Of a stretch of 64,000 nt of DNA, positions 51,788-60,583 are shown piece after piece (the stretch's first letter is position 1; each line of letters begins with the position of its first letter). The translations under genes and the position numbers were made by a program. Source of the stretch: Larkinella bovis (lineage in GTDB: Bacteria; Bacteroidota; Bacteroidia; Cytophagales; Spirosomataceae). The notes beneath the pieces were generated by a model, which was given only the letters and a program-made list of their open reading frames with translations, searched no databases and had not been told where the DNA came from. The stretch is from assembly GCF_042655385.1 (NCBI RefSeq), contig NZ_JBHSMA010000001.1, positions 1,364,001 to 1,428,000 on the forward strand. Reading direction: 5' to 3'.

Positions 51788-53428
51788 ATGAAAATCTTCA
51801 CGCATAAATTAACCGGGCTCGTCGTTCTGTTCTCCCTGACGGTTTTTTCCTGTAAGGATCTGAACGAACTAAACGACAACCCCAACGGCGTTAATCCGGC
51901 CACGGCTAACCCAAATCTGGTGTTATCGACCGTCCTGACCGAAACCGGAAAAGCCTTCGTTAACCTGGGTTATCAGGACGTTGCCGGGGTGATGCAGCAC
52001 ACGCAGAAGGACGGCTGGAGTGGCGGCCACAACGACTACGATTGGGGCGGCAGCCAGAGCTGGAGCGGCTATTACGACATTCTGCGCAACAACCAGTACG
52101 TCTACGACCGCGCGGTGGCCCTCAATTTCGAACTGCACCAGGGCATTGCGCTGGTCATGAAGTCGATGATGTTCGGACTCATCACCGACCTCTGGGGCGA
52201 TGCCCCCTACAGCCAGGCGCTGAAAGGGGAACTGGGCGGAGCCACCAACACCTTCCCGGTTTTCGACTCCCAGGAAGCAATTTACACCGGCATTCTGGCC
52301 GACCTGGAAAAAGCCAACACCCTGCTCTCCAAAGCCAAGTCGGCTTACAACAGCAGCGCCGAATCCGCCGATGTGTATTACAAAGGCGACCCGGCCAAAT
52401 GGCGAAAACTGGCCAATTCGCTGGCATTGCGGTATCTAATGCGGATTTCGGCGAAAAAACCGGATGTTGCCAAAGCCGGGATTGAAAAAATTGTTGCCAA
52501 TGCCGCGCAGTATCCGATCATCACGGCTTCGGCGGATGACGCAGCCATGCCGTTTGCGGGTAACAGCAACGACGACTCCTGGCCCGCCAATGCCACCTAC
52601 GACGCCAGCGAAAGCAATTACCGCCGGTTAAAAATGGCCGATACCTTCGTCAAAGCCCTACTGGCCGTTAACGATCCCCGGTTAGCCATCTGGGCCGCCA
52701 AAGTGCAGATTCCACTGGTGGTTGACCCGACACTTCCGGCCAAAACCGACAAAATCGTCGATGGGAAACGCTATCTCTCCCCGGATATGGTGGTGGGTAA
52801 AGAAGTCAATACCGATCCGAATTACGTCGGTTTGCCCACGGCCATCGTCGGTGGCTCGACCTATAACCTGAGCAATACCGGGGAGCAGGCGGCCAAAAAT
52901 CCGCACGTTTCGTGGCTGAATGACATTTACCGCCAGGCGAAAGGACCGCTGCTGAAAGCCCGGCTGATGTCGGCCTCCGAGGTGAACTTCATTCTGGCCG
53001 AAGCCGCCCAGAAAGGCTGGGCCGCCGGGGATGCCAAAGCTCGTTACGAAGCCGGTATTAAAACCTCCCTGGAAACCTGGGGGGTAAGCAGTGCTGCCAC
53101 GGCTTATCTGGCCCAGAAAGACGTGGCATACAACGGCACCCTGAAACAAATTATCGAGCAGAAATGGATCGCCAGTTGGACCGCTGCCACCGAAGCCTGG
53201 TTCGATTACCGCCGGACCGGTTTCCCGGAACTCAAGGCGGGCCCCAACGCCAAGCGGAAAGCGCTGCCCGTGCGGTTTTTCTACATGCTCGACGAACGGA
53301 ACCTGAACAAAGCCAATGCCGACGCGGCCCTCAACCGGCTCGAACTGACGACCTATTCGGAAGCCGATGGCAAAAACAGCCCGTGGTCGAAACCGTGGGT
53401 GTTGCAGGGAACCGGAAAACCGTGGTAA
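51788..53428 (+). CDS. SusD/RagB-like outer-membrane lipoprotein 2
   Basis: A 546-residue lipoprotein with signal MKIFTHKLTGLVVLFSLTVFSC. It shares the blocks of SusD 1: LNELNDNPNGVNPATANPNL, VMQHTQKDGW, LITDLWGDAPYSQALKG, WRKLANSLALRYLMRIS, EQKWIASWTAATEAWFDYRRTG and KPWVLQGTGKPW. The pair 48353/51788 is a tandem duplicate of 42861/46485, including gene order and spacing. The stop codon is followed after three bases by the heptamer repeat element at 53432. Confidence 0.94.
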   Translation: MKIFTHKLTGLVVLFSLTVFSCKDLNELNDNPNGVNPATANPNLVLSTVLTETGKAFVNLGYQDVAGVMQHTQKDGWSGGHNDYDWGGSQSWSGYYDILRNNQYVYDRAVALNFELHQGIALVMKSMMFGLITDLWGDAPYSQALKGELGGATNTFPVFDSQEAIYTGILADLEKANTLLSKAKSAYNSSAESADVYYKGDPAKWRKLANSLALRYLMRISAKKPDVAKAGIEKIVANAAQYPIITASADDAAMPFAGNSNDDSWPANATYDASESNYRRLKMADTFVKALLAVNDPRLAIWAAKVQIPLVVDPTLPAKTDKIVDGKRYLSPDMVVGKEVNTDPNYVGLPTAIVGGSTYNLSNTGEQAAKNPHVSWLNDIYRQAKGPLLKARLMSASEVNFILAEAAQKGWAAGDAKARYEAGIKTSLETWGVSSAATAYLAQKDVAYNGTLKQIIEQKWIASWTAATEAWFDYRRTGFPELKAGPNAKRKALPVRFFYMLDERNLNKANADAALNRLELTTYSEADGKNSPWSKPWVLQGTGKPW

Positions 53429-53431
53429 TCT

Positions 53432-53630
53432 CCTGGATAGTCTGGATGCTGAATACTAGATACTAGATGTTTGATGTTTGTATGGACTAATTGAAACCGC
53501 ACAGCTATCAGTATCCAGCATCCAATTATCCAGCATCCAGAGTATCCAGCATCCACTATCCAGCATCCACTATCCAGCATCCACTATCCAGCATCCAGAC
53601 TATCCAGCATCCAGTATCCAGACTATCCAG
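53432..53630. repeat. Heptamer-phased inverted repeat array (type B)
   Basis: The left arm (53432 to about 53487) reads as 7-mers CTGGATA, GTCTGGA, TGCTGAA, TACTAGA, TACTAGA, TGTTTGA, TGTTTGT. The right arm (53513-53630) carries 16 copies of ATCCA spaced 7 bases apart, with a few steps of 8 or 9. CTGGATAGTCTGGATGCTG at 53432-53450 is the exact reverse complement of a stretch at 53591-53610. It fills the gap between the second SusD gene and the ceramidase-like gene. Confidence 0.9.
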
Positions 53631-53640
53631 AACTCTCCCC

Positions 53641-54894
53641 ATGAAGAAGTTTTTTTTCGCACTCCTTTCACTCGTTGCGACGGTTTCGGTTCAGGCCCAG
53701 CCACTCCGGGCGGGCGCGGCCGTTCGGGTCATCACGCCCGAGCCGTTGCTGCTCGTTTCGGGGGGGATCGGGACGCCCAAAAAGGCCACAGAGAAAAAAG
53801 GCGACCTGTTTATCCGGGCTTTTGTGCTGGAAAAAGGACCGACCCGCGTGGCCATTGTGAGCGTCGATAACCTCGGCTGGCCCTCGGTGCTGGGCAATAA
53901 ATCCCGGGCGCTGATCAAAAGCATCCCGCCCGAAAACGTGCTGATCGGGGCGACGCACACCCACAGCGGACCCGATGCCTACGGTTTTCCGGACCAATCG
54001 GGCAAAGCCCTGGCCGACCTGCCGTACCTCGAAAAATGCGTCCAGCAACTAGCCGAAACGGTGGAAGAAGCCGTTCGCAAGCTGCAACCGGCCACGCTGA
54101 AAGTAGCGGTGGGTGAAGCCAAAGGCAAAATTGCTTTCAATTACTACGCCGACCAGCTATACGATCCGCGTTGTGGGGTCATTCAGGCGCTTGACGCAAC
54201 CGGAAAACCCATTGTAACCCTGGTCAATTACGCCATTCATCCCGAGGTGATCGGGTCCGACCGCGGCATTTTGAGCCCCGATCTGTGCGGGCCACTCTAT
54301 TCCAAACTTGAGTCGAAAACCGGGGGAATGGCGATATTTATGAACGGCGCGCAGGGTGGTATGGTGACGGCGGATGTCCGGCGCGAGGGCGGCAAGGAAG
54401 AAAATACCTGGGAAGAATGCATCCGGATTGGCGAACTGCTCGGCGAGGAAGCCCTGCGAATCGTCAGTACCGCCCCGGTTTTGCCGAATCCGTCGGTGTA
54501 TTGTGCCGCCCGGTCGGTCGAATTCCCGATCGAGTCGGACCTGATGAAGTACATCATCCGGAAATCACCGCTCGGGTACTCCATCAGTACTACCGGCAGC
54601 GTAACGGCCCAGGTCAATCTGCTCAACATCGGTCCCGCCCAGATTCTGACGATTCCCGGCGAAGCGCTGCCCAACATCGGGTATTACGTCAAACGCCACA
54701 TGAACACGAAATTTCCGTTTCTGTTCGGGCTGACCAACGACGCCTTCGGATACATGCTGACGAAGGTGGATTTTAACAGTTTTAAACGATATGAGTACAT
54801 CAGCCGGACGAGTCTGGGCGAAATGACCGGTGAAATTTACATCGATCAGGCGCTCCGGTTTGTTTCCGAAAGTCCCAAAGCGGATCAACCATGA
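53641..54894 (+). CDS. Neutral/alkaline non-lysosomal ceramidase N-terminal-domain protein
   Basis: A 417-residue secreted protein with signal MKKFFFALLSLVATVSVQAQ. It matches the N-terminal catalytic region of neutral ceramidases: RAGAAVRVITPEP, the zinc-binding GATHTHSGPDAYGFPDQ, NYAIHPEVIG with a further His, and FMNGAQGGMV. It lacks the C-terminal immunoglobulin-like domain of true ceramidases, as do many Bacteroidota relatives of unproven activity on N-acyl lipids. The ATG at 53641 is fixed by the signal; the frame is open upstream only through the repeat. Its stop codon overlaps the next start (ATGA), so it is coupled to the PqaA-like gene. Confidence 0.85.
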   Translation: MKKFFFALLSLVATVSVQAQPLRAGAAVRVITPEPLLLVSGGIGTPKKATEKKGDLFIRAFVLEKGPTRVAIVSVDNLGWPSVLGNKSRALIKSIPPENVLIGATHTHSGPDAYGFPDQSGKALADLPYLEKCVQQLAETVEEAVRKLQPATLKVAVGEAKGKIAFNYYADQLYDPRCGVIQALDATGKPIVTLVNYAIHPEVIGSDRGILSPDLCGPLYSKLESKTGGMAIFMNGAQGGMVTADVRREGGKEENTWEECIRIGELLGEEALRIVSTAPVLPNPSVYCAARSVEFPIESDLMKYIIRKSPLGYSISTTGSVTAQVNLLNIGPAQILTIPGEALPNIGYYVKRHMNTKFPFLFGLTNDAFGYMLTKVDFNSFKRYEYISRTSLGEMTGEIYIDQALRFVSESPKADQP

Positions 54895-56300
54895 TTCCAA
54901 CCCTAAAAACCAATGCCATGCTGAAGCCCCTGTCAACGTCTCTGCTGTTTCTGCTCACCCTGTTTTTTTTGTCCTTTGATGCCCCAAAAAAAGTCCCCAT
55001 TACCCCCGCGACGGCCCTGCAAAGCTACCTAAACAACGGGGATAAAACGTATCAGTGGGAAATGAAGGACTCGTTCGACATGGGCGATGTCAAAGCGTAC
55101 AACCTGCTGCTCACCTCGCAGAAGTGGCGGGAACACACCTGGCGACATCAATTGACGGTGCTGGTTCCGAAAGAAAACCAGTACGACGGCGCCCTGTTGT
55201 TCATCACCGGCGGTTCCAACAAAAGTGAACAGCCCAACTGGAATGCCAAAGGCAAGGACGACAAGGTGGTGCAGGGGCTGGCGGGAATTGCCCAAAAAAA
55301 CAAAGCCATCGTCACCTTGTTGCGACAAACGCCCAATCAGCCGCTGTATGACAACCTGACGGAAGATGCCCTGATTTCGTTTACGCTCCACAACTTCAAA
55401 AAAGACGGTGATTACTCCTGGCCACTGCTGTTTCCGATGGTGAAAAGTGCCGTGCGGGCGATGGATGCCGTGCAGGAATTTTCGAAGCAAACGCTCCAAC
55501 ACGACCTCAACCGGTTTGTGGTTTCGGGCGCATCCAAACGCGGCTGGACGACCTGGCTGACGGGCGCGAACGACAAACGCGTCACCGCCATTGCGCCGAT
55601 GGTCATCGATATTCTGAACATGCCCGTGAGTCTGGACTATCAGGTTAAAGTCTGGAAAGATTATAGCGTACAGATTGAAGATTACGTCAAACTCGGCATT
55701 CCGCAAACCGCCCGGACCGAGAACGGCAACGCGATCAGTACCATGGTCGATCCGTATATGTACCGTAAAAACCTGACCATGCCGAAGATGATTTTCATGG
55801 GTACGAATGATGAATACTGGGTGGTCGATAACATCAAGAACTATTTCGACGATATTCCGGGCCAGAACCTGATTCATTACGTGCCAAACGCGGGCCATAG
55901 CCTGGGCGATGGCAAGTCAGCTTTCGAAGGGCTGGGTGCGTTTTTCGGGATGACAATGGCGAAAAAACCGTACCCAATCTGCAAATGGGACATCTCTACC
56001 ACCAAAAAAGACGTGACGGTTTCGGTCAAAACAACGCCCGATGCGCTGGTTGACGTTATTGTGTGGTCGGCGAATTCACCGGATTCCGATTTCCGCAACG
56101 AAACCTGGACGAGCCGGAGTTTAGGCATCAAAAACAAGTCAAAAGTAGAGGTATCCGAAACGTATCCGGCCTCGGGCTACCGCGCGTTTTACGTGGATCT
56201 GAAATACGCCGATCCGAACGGCGGGACCTATACCGAAAGCACCCGGATGTTTGTGACCGACAATGACGAAGTATTCCTGAAACCAAGTACCTTTCAATAA
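54891..56300 (+). CDS. PhoPQ-activated pathogenicity-related (PqaA-type) alpha/beta-hydrolase
   Basis: A 469-residue secreted protein of the PqaA family. The start at 54891 overlaps the previous stop (ATGA); a second ATG at 54918 would give a cleaner signal peptide (MLKPLSTSLLFLLTLFFLSF). Family blocks are ALQSYLNNGDKTYQWEM, HQLTVLVPKENQYDGALLFITGG, FVVSGASKRGWTTWLTGANDKRV (nucleophile Ser in GASKRG), FMGTNDEYWVVDN (Asp) and YVPNAGHSLG (His). These give a plausible Ser-Asp-His triad, but the enzymatic activity of the family is not established. It is followed by a terminator. Confidence 0.88.
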   Translation: MIPTLKTNAMLKPLSTSLLFLLTLFFLSFDAPKKVPITPATALQSYLNNGDKTYQWEMKDSFDMGDVKAYNLLLTSQKWREHTWRHQLTVLVPKENQYDGALLFITGGSNKSEQPNWNAKGKDDKVVQGLAGIAQKNKAIVTLLRQTPNQPLYDNLTEDALISFTLHNFKKDGDYSWPLLFPMVKSAVRAMDAVQEFSKQTLQHDLNRFVVSGASKRGWTTWLTGANDKRVTAIAPMVIDILNMPVSLDYQVKVWKDYSVQIEDYVKLGIPQTARTENGNAISTMVDPYMYRKNLTMPKMIFMGTNDEYWVVDNIKNYFDDIPGQNLIHYVPNAGHSLGDGKSAFEGLGAFFGMTMAKKPYPICKWDISTTKKDVTVSVKTTPDALVDVIVWSANSPDSDFRNETWTSRSLGIKNKSKVEVSETYPASGYRAFYVDLKYADPNGGTYTESTRMFVTDNDEVFLKPSTFQ

Positions 56301-56314
56301 ATCCGTTTTTTTCC

Positions 56315-56352
56315 GACACTGCCGGGACCTGACACCCCGGCAGTGTCATTTT
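56315..56352 (+). terminator. Terminator after the PqaA-type gene
   Basis: GACACTGCCGGG (56315-56326) pairs perfectly with CCCGGCAGTGTC (56336-56347), followed by ATTTTT. Confidence 0.92.
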
Positions 56353-56371
56353 TAATTAACAATACAACCGC

Positions 56372-58165
56372 ATGAAGTTTTCCTTTTTTTCCCCTACGTT
56401 CGTTGCCAGTTCCCTTTTTCTATTCGGTTTAAGTGCCTGCCAGAAAGATTCTACCCCCACCGACACGACCGTAAAAACCGTCATGGACGGTGCCGTTACC
56501 CGCTTGTACGACACGCTCAAACCCGAGCAGCTCGACACCATCAGCCAGTCGTATGTCCTGAGCTTTCTGACGGAAGCGGAGAAAAACGTCCTGGCGACCC
56601 AGTACCTGACGTTCGAGGTCGATACCCCGGCGACGGTTTCGCTGATGCGGCATCAGGACCAGAAAGTGCTGCCATTCTGGCTCGAAGACAGCGGTTTCAA
56701 GAAAACCGATCTGATCGTCAAAAACGAAGAATTCACCTACGAAGTCTGGCAGAAAAACGTGGATGCCGGAAAAGTCGAATTAGGCATCAACGGCTTCGAC
56801 AAGCACCGCCCGGTTTATTTCATCAGCGTGGGGGCGCAAAAACCGGGTGAGAAAGTCCGGATTTCCAACGTTTCACCGGCTCAGCAGACGCTCGACACCT
56901 TGCGGATTGGCGCGTTCACCTATCATGACTGGAGCGATCTGACCCTGACCGACGTACCGGAATCGCTGCGGGGGCAAACCCTTTTTCAGACGATTCGGGG
57001 CCGGGCGCGGGAAGCCCACCTGATCGGTGCGTTTCGAAAAACCGCTACGCCCTCGTCCGAAAAACCGGATCAGGTCTTGCTGACCTGGAGTGGAGATCCG
57101 TCCCGCAGCGTGGATCTTCAGTGGCGAACCAGCCCTTCGGTTTCCGACGGACTGGTGAAATACTGGGAAACCGGTTCGAACGATACGCTTTCAGCGACGG
57201 CCACTGTTTTTAAGATGGAAGATCGTTTGTTGCAGAATGATCGCTACGTCAACCGGTTTACGGCCCAGCTTTCCGGCCTCAAGCCCGGAAGTACGTACGG
57301 CTATCAGGTCGGTTCCAAAACCGGTTTATGGTCTAACCCGGCAACCTTCCAGACCCAGGCGGCTTCGCCCGAAGCCTTTTCATTCATCTGGTTTGGCGAC
57401 ACGCACAAATCACCGGACTGGGGCGCGATGGCCCAGCAGACGCTGCAACGCCATCCGGAAATTGCCTTTTATTCCATCGCCGGAGATCTGGTCAGCACCG
57501 GGTTGCACCGTGACGAATGGGACGACCTCTGGCAGCATTCCGGCGGTATCTTCCGGCAAAAACCGCTGATGCCGATTCCCGGCAACCACGACAGCCAGGA
57601 TGGGCTGGGCGCCTGGATGTACCAGGAAATGTTTAGTCTACCCAAAAACGGCCCACAAAAACCGGATGTGCCGGCGGAACAGACGTACGCGTTTACCTAT
57701 CAGAATGCGCTCTTTCTGATGATCGACGCCACCTCGCCCACCGAGTCGCAAACTGCCTGGATTAAGGAGCAGCTGTCCCGTTCGAAAGCCGTCTGGAAGT
57801 TTGCCTTCTTTCATTTTCCGCCCTATACTTTTGAGGAAGATTACACCGATATTAGGAAGGAATGGTGCAGCCTGTTCGACCAATACCATGTCGATATGGT
57901 AATGAGCGGGCACGTTCATTACTACCAGCGCACCAAACCGATGTTTGCCGAAAAACCGGTTTCCTCCCCCGCTCAGGGCACCATTTACACCATTTCAATC
58001 GGGATTCCGAGCGACCACAAGGTATGGCCGGATGCGGATTACGCCCAGATTCGATACAAGAACGGGCCGTTCTACCAGCACATGAAAATCGACGGAAAGA
58101 CGCTGGTGTATACGGTTTATGACAAAGATGGTCAGGTAAAAGATGCGCTGAAAATCACGAAGTAA
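56372..58165 (+). CDS. Lipoprotein metallophosphoesterase, purple-acid-phosphatase-like
   Basis: A 597-residue lipoprotein (signal SSLFLFGLSAC, then QKDSTPTD). Residues about 40-220 are an extra N-terminal beta-rich region. A fibronectin-type phosphatase N-terminal domain follows (PDQVLLTWSGDPSRSVDLQWRT, then LKPGSTYGYQVGS). The calcineurin-like domain has FIWFGDTHKS, IAGDLVS, IPGNHDSQ, FFHFPPY and MSGHVHYYQR. It is a distant relative of the gene at 39401, with a longer N-terminus. It is followed after six bases by a glycerophosphodiesterase gene, a pairing that fits stepwise dephosphorylation of an organophosphate. Confidence 0.88.
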   Translation: MKFSFFSPTFVASSLFLFGLSACQKDSTPTDTTVKTVMDGAVTRLYDTLKPEQLDTISQSYVLSFLTEAEKNVLATQYLTFEVDTPATVSLMRHQDQKVLPFWLEDSGFKKTDLIVKNEEFTYEVWQKNVDAGKVELGINGFDKHRPVYFISVGAQKPGEKVRISNVSPAQQTLDTLRIGAFTYHDWSDLTLTDVPESLRGQTLFQTIRGRAREAHLIGAFRKTATPSSEKPDQVLLTWSGDPSRSVDLQWRTSPSVSDGLVKYWETGSNDTLSATATVFKMEDRLLQNDRYVNRFTAQLSGLKPGSTYGYQVGSKTGLWSNPATFQTQAASPEAFSFIWFGDTHKSPDWGAMAQQTLQRHPEIAFYSIAGDLVSTGLHRDEWDDLWQHSGGIFRQKPLMPIPGNHDSQDGLGAWMYQEMFSLPKNGPQKPDVPAEQTYAFTYQNALFLMIDATSPTESQTAWIKEQLSRSKAVWKFAFFHFPPYTFEEDYTDIRKEWCSLFDQYHVDMVMSGHVHYYQRTKPMFAEKPVSSPAQGTIYTISIGIPSDHKVWPDADYAQIRYKNGPFYQHMKIDGKTLVYTVYDKDGQVKDALKITK

Positions 58166-58171
58166 ATCGCG

Positions 58172-58960
58172 ATGCGGTATCGTTTTCTTCTTTTCGTTTG
58201 GGCGGTATGCCAACTTCCGGCTATCGCCCAAACTCGGATTTCGGCCCACCGGGGTTCGGTACCCGGCCTACCCGAAAACACGCTGGCGACCTTCCGGGCG
58301 GTGCTCGCGCTGCCGGTCAGTTACCTTGAAATCGACGTTCGAACTACCAAAGACGGGCAGTTGGTCATTCTCCACGATGGCAATCTCGACCGCACCACCA
58401 GCGGTTCGGGGCCGATCCGGGACCTGACGCTGGCCGAAGTAAAGCAGTTGTCGGCCGGAAAAGGGTTTGGGGAGACGGTAGCGAAAGAGCGGATTCCAAC
58501 GCTGAAAGAAGTCTGCCAGCTACTGCGGGACTGGAACCAGAACAGCCCCCGGAAGGTTCATTTGTACGTGGACTGCAAGGAGGTTCTGCCCAAACCCCTG
58601 GTCGAAGAACTGGCGGAATTCGGCCTTCTCAGGGATGCGGTTTTTTACGGTCCCGATGAGTTTCTGCTGGCGTTGAAGGCGGTTTTTCCGCAGGGCAAGC
58701 GGATGCCGGCGCTCAAAAATGCGGACGAACTACCGGCCAAGATTGAAAAACTCAACCCGTATGCCTTCGATGTACGCTGGACGGCCCTGACCAGCGAATT
58801 GGTGCAGCAAATTCACGCGCGGGGCATTCAGGTTTTTTCGGATGCGCTGGGCTTTTTCGAGAATGCGGACCAATATCGAAAAGCCGCCCAACTCGGCGTT
58901 GATGTGATCCAGACGGATTTTGTACTGCGGGTAAACCAGGCGCTGAAAACCGAAAAATAA
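58172..58960 (+). CDS. Secreted glycerophosphodiester phosphodiesterase
   Basis: A 262-residue GDPD-family enzyme with a signal peptide (RFLLFVWAVCQLPAIAQ). Catalytic motifs are ISAHRGSVPGLPENTLATF, YLEIDVRTTKDGQLVILHDGNLDRTTSGSG and the closing GVDVIQTDFVL. It is more canonical than the lipoprotein member at 7807. It lies six bases after the phosphatase-like gene and ends 21 bases from the convergent histidine kinase stop. Expected to act in the periplasm on glycerophosphodiesters. Confidence 0.92.
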   Translation: MRYRFLLFVWAVCQLPAIAQTRISAHRGSVPGLPENTLATFRAVLALPVSYLEIDVRTTKDGQLVILHDGNLDRTTSGSGPIRDLTLAEVKQLSAGKGFGETVAKERIPTLKEVCQLLRDWNQNSPRKVHLYVDCKEVLPKPLVEELAEFGLLRDAVFYGPDEFLLALKAVFPQGKRMPALKNADELPAKIEKLNPYAFDVRWTALTSELVQQIHARGIQVFSDALGFFENADQYRKAAQLGVDVIQTDFVLRVNQALKTEK

Positions 58961-58981
58961 AACCGGATCAGCCGGGAGCGC

Positions 58982-60346
58982 TCATTTTGATATGGATAAG
59001 GGGCTAAGGCCATTTCCAGCCGCTGGCAAAGCCAAAAAGAATGTCGTCCCCACATTCGGCGTACTTTCCAGCCAGATCGTCCCGTGTTGAGCTTCGGCGT
59101 ATTCTTTACACAGGAAAAGCCCCAGCCCGACGCCCCGTTCCTGGTTGGTTCCAAAGGTGGGCTGGGCTTTCAGCGAAAAAACGTGCGCGATCTCTTCTTT
59201 CCGGATCCCGCGACCGTTGTCTTTGACCGAGAACAGGCACTTTTTCCCTTCCAGAACGACGTCGATCGTAACCAAACCGCCGGTCGTTGTGAACTTAATC
59301 GCATTTCCCACCAGATTCCGAATAATTAGCTGAAGCATGGCGGCATCCGCCAGCACTTCCGTCGTCAGATCAGCCCGGAAATCCAGTTTAATCTCCTTTT
59401 TGGCCGCCAGCGGTCGATAAATTTCGATGACGGGTTGCAGACAGGTGTAAACATTGACCGGCGCCAGCGAAACTGTGGTGCCTTTCATCTGGCTGCTCGA
59501 CCACGACAACAGGTTGAACAGCATATCCTGGGTGTAGTTAATGCTGCTGAGCAATTCCGACTCGATCTTTTTCCGTTCGTCAGACTCCAGATCAACTTCG
59601 TTCAGGATTTCAAAATACTGCTGTACGGAAGCCAGGGGCGACCGTAAATCATGGGAGACGATGGAAAACAACTTATTTTTCTCCGCATTCAGCCGTTCCA
59701 GCACGACCGACCGTTCCTCGACCCGTTTTTGTTCCTGTTTATAGGCTTTGGTAAAAAAGAGGGTGCCGACGTACAAAAAGAAAACGTTGATCAGATACGT
59801 TGAGGCCAGATCGATGGTATGTGCCAGCCGGTCGGGATAAGACTCAACGATACTGTTGGGGTAGAAATATTCAACCGCCATCAAGCCAATGACAACAACG
59901 GCATTAAAAACCGTCCAGAAAACGGCGTGTCGGGCGGGTCCGACAATCAGGAGCAGAAACAGGGTGATCGTGAAACTCAGCAGCGACGCCCCGACCATGC
60001 CCCCGTTGTAAAAGTAGTTGACGCCAAACATAATCGTCACCAGAAAACCGGATAGCGAAATAGCCAGGACAATCTTTTTTCGAATGCGGGACAGGTAGTA
60101 AATGTAAAAACCGGCCAGAAAAAGAAACAGGCAAATCCATCCGGTTTCGGGTAACCCAAACAGGAAGCTGAACAGGACATTGTAGCCCATTACGGCAACG
60201 ACCAGTACGCAGATTACATGGAAAATACGGCCTTCGAGTGTGAACTCGTCGGGACTCCCAAAGAGCTTGTTAAACGTTTCCTTACCAGCTTTCACCCAGT
60301 CTTTTATCTCGCATTTGTCTGGTAAAGATACCAACAAAAATGGCAT
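58982..60346 (-). CDS. Membrane histidine kinase without receiver domain
   Basis: A 454-residue sensor kinase. I start at the ATG at 60346 (MPFLLVSLPDKCEIKDW), since the 44-residue upstream extension is Pro/Gly/Cys-rich and looks like leader RNA. About six membrane segments occupy residues 40-195. A short coiled coil (KAYKQEQKRVEERSVVLERLNAEKNK) leads to the H-box IVSHDLRSPLASVQQY with H232. The ATPase domain has LQLIIRNLVGNAIKFTT (N-box), VKDNGRGI (G1) and GVGLGLFLCKEYAEAQHG (G2). No response regulator gene is adjacent, so its partner is elsewhere. Confidence 0.93.
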   Translation of the reverse strand: MPFLLVSLPDKCEIKDWVKAGKETFNKLFGSPDEFTLEGRIFHVICVLVVAVMGYNVLFSFLFGLPETGWICLFLFLAGFYIYYLSRIRKKIVLAISLSGFLVTIMFGVNYFYNGGMVGASLLSFTITLFLLLIVGPARHAVFWTVFNAVVVIGLMAVEYFYPNSIVESYPDRLAHTIDLASTYLINVFFLYVGTLFFTKAYKQEQKRVEERSVVLERLNAEKNKLFSIVSHDLRSPLASVQQYFEILNEVDLESDERKKIESELLSSINYTQDMLFNLLSWSSSQMKGTTVSLAPVNVYTCLQPVIEIYRPLAAKKEIKLDFRADLTTEVLADAAMLQLIIRNLVGNAIKFTTTGGLVTIDVVLEGKKCLFSVKDNGRGIRKEEIAHVFSLKAQPTFGTNQERGVGLGLFLCKEYAEAQHGTIWLESTPNVGTTFFLALPAAGNGLSPLSISK

Positions 60347-60527
60347 TTCGAATTCAGTGTTCAGCCCGGGTGCAGGGCAACACGTGTCGGTGGAAACCGG
60401 ATGGGGTCTTCCGCTGAGCGGGTTGGGTAACTCCGAGCGAACACCGCCACCCGAGCACAAACCCTCAAACTCATTCAACTGTAAGGTGGAATCCCCCGAT
60501 TGCTTGCTGACGTCGCCCCAGAAGGAC

Positions 60528-60561
60528 GACAGCCCGACTCAGGTAGCCGGACTGTCTTTTT
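60528..60561 (+). terminator. Intrinsic terminator on the plus strand in a minus-strand region
   Basis: GACAGCCCGACT (60528-60539) pairs with AGCCGGACTGTC (60545-60556) over 12 bp with two wobbles, loop CAGGT, then TTTTT (57-61). Both flanking genes are on the minus strand, so the T-run is on the wrong side for the membrane-protein gene that ends at 60584. See findings. Confidence 0.65.
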
Positions 60562-60583
60562 GCGCAGGTTTTCGTCGGCGGAT

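Noticed and set aside
53513..53630. Array of ATCCA repeats considered as a CRISPR.
   Set aside because: The unit is 7 bases with no unique spacers, no 25-40 base repeats and no cas genes nearby.
60346..60478. 44-residue N-terminal extension of the histidine kinase frame.
   Set aside because: The residues are Pro/Gly/Cys-rich with no helix or signal pattern, and the conserved-looking protein starts at the ATG at 60346. The DNA looks more like structured leader.
60347..60583. Known riboswitch (cobalamin, TPP, fluoride) or RNase P, tmRNA or SRP RNA in the gap before the kinase.
   Set aside because: Partial resemblances only; none of the conserved core boxes of these RNAs could be found on either strand.
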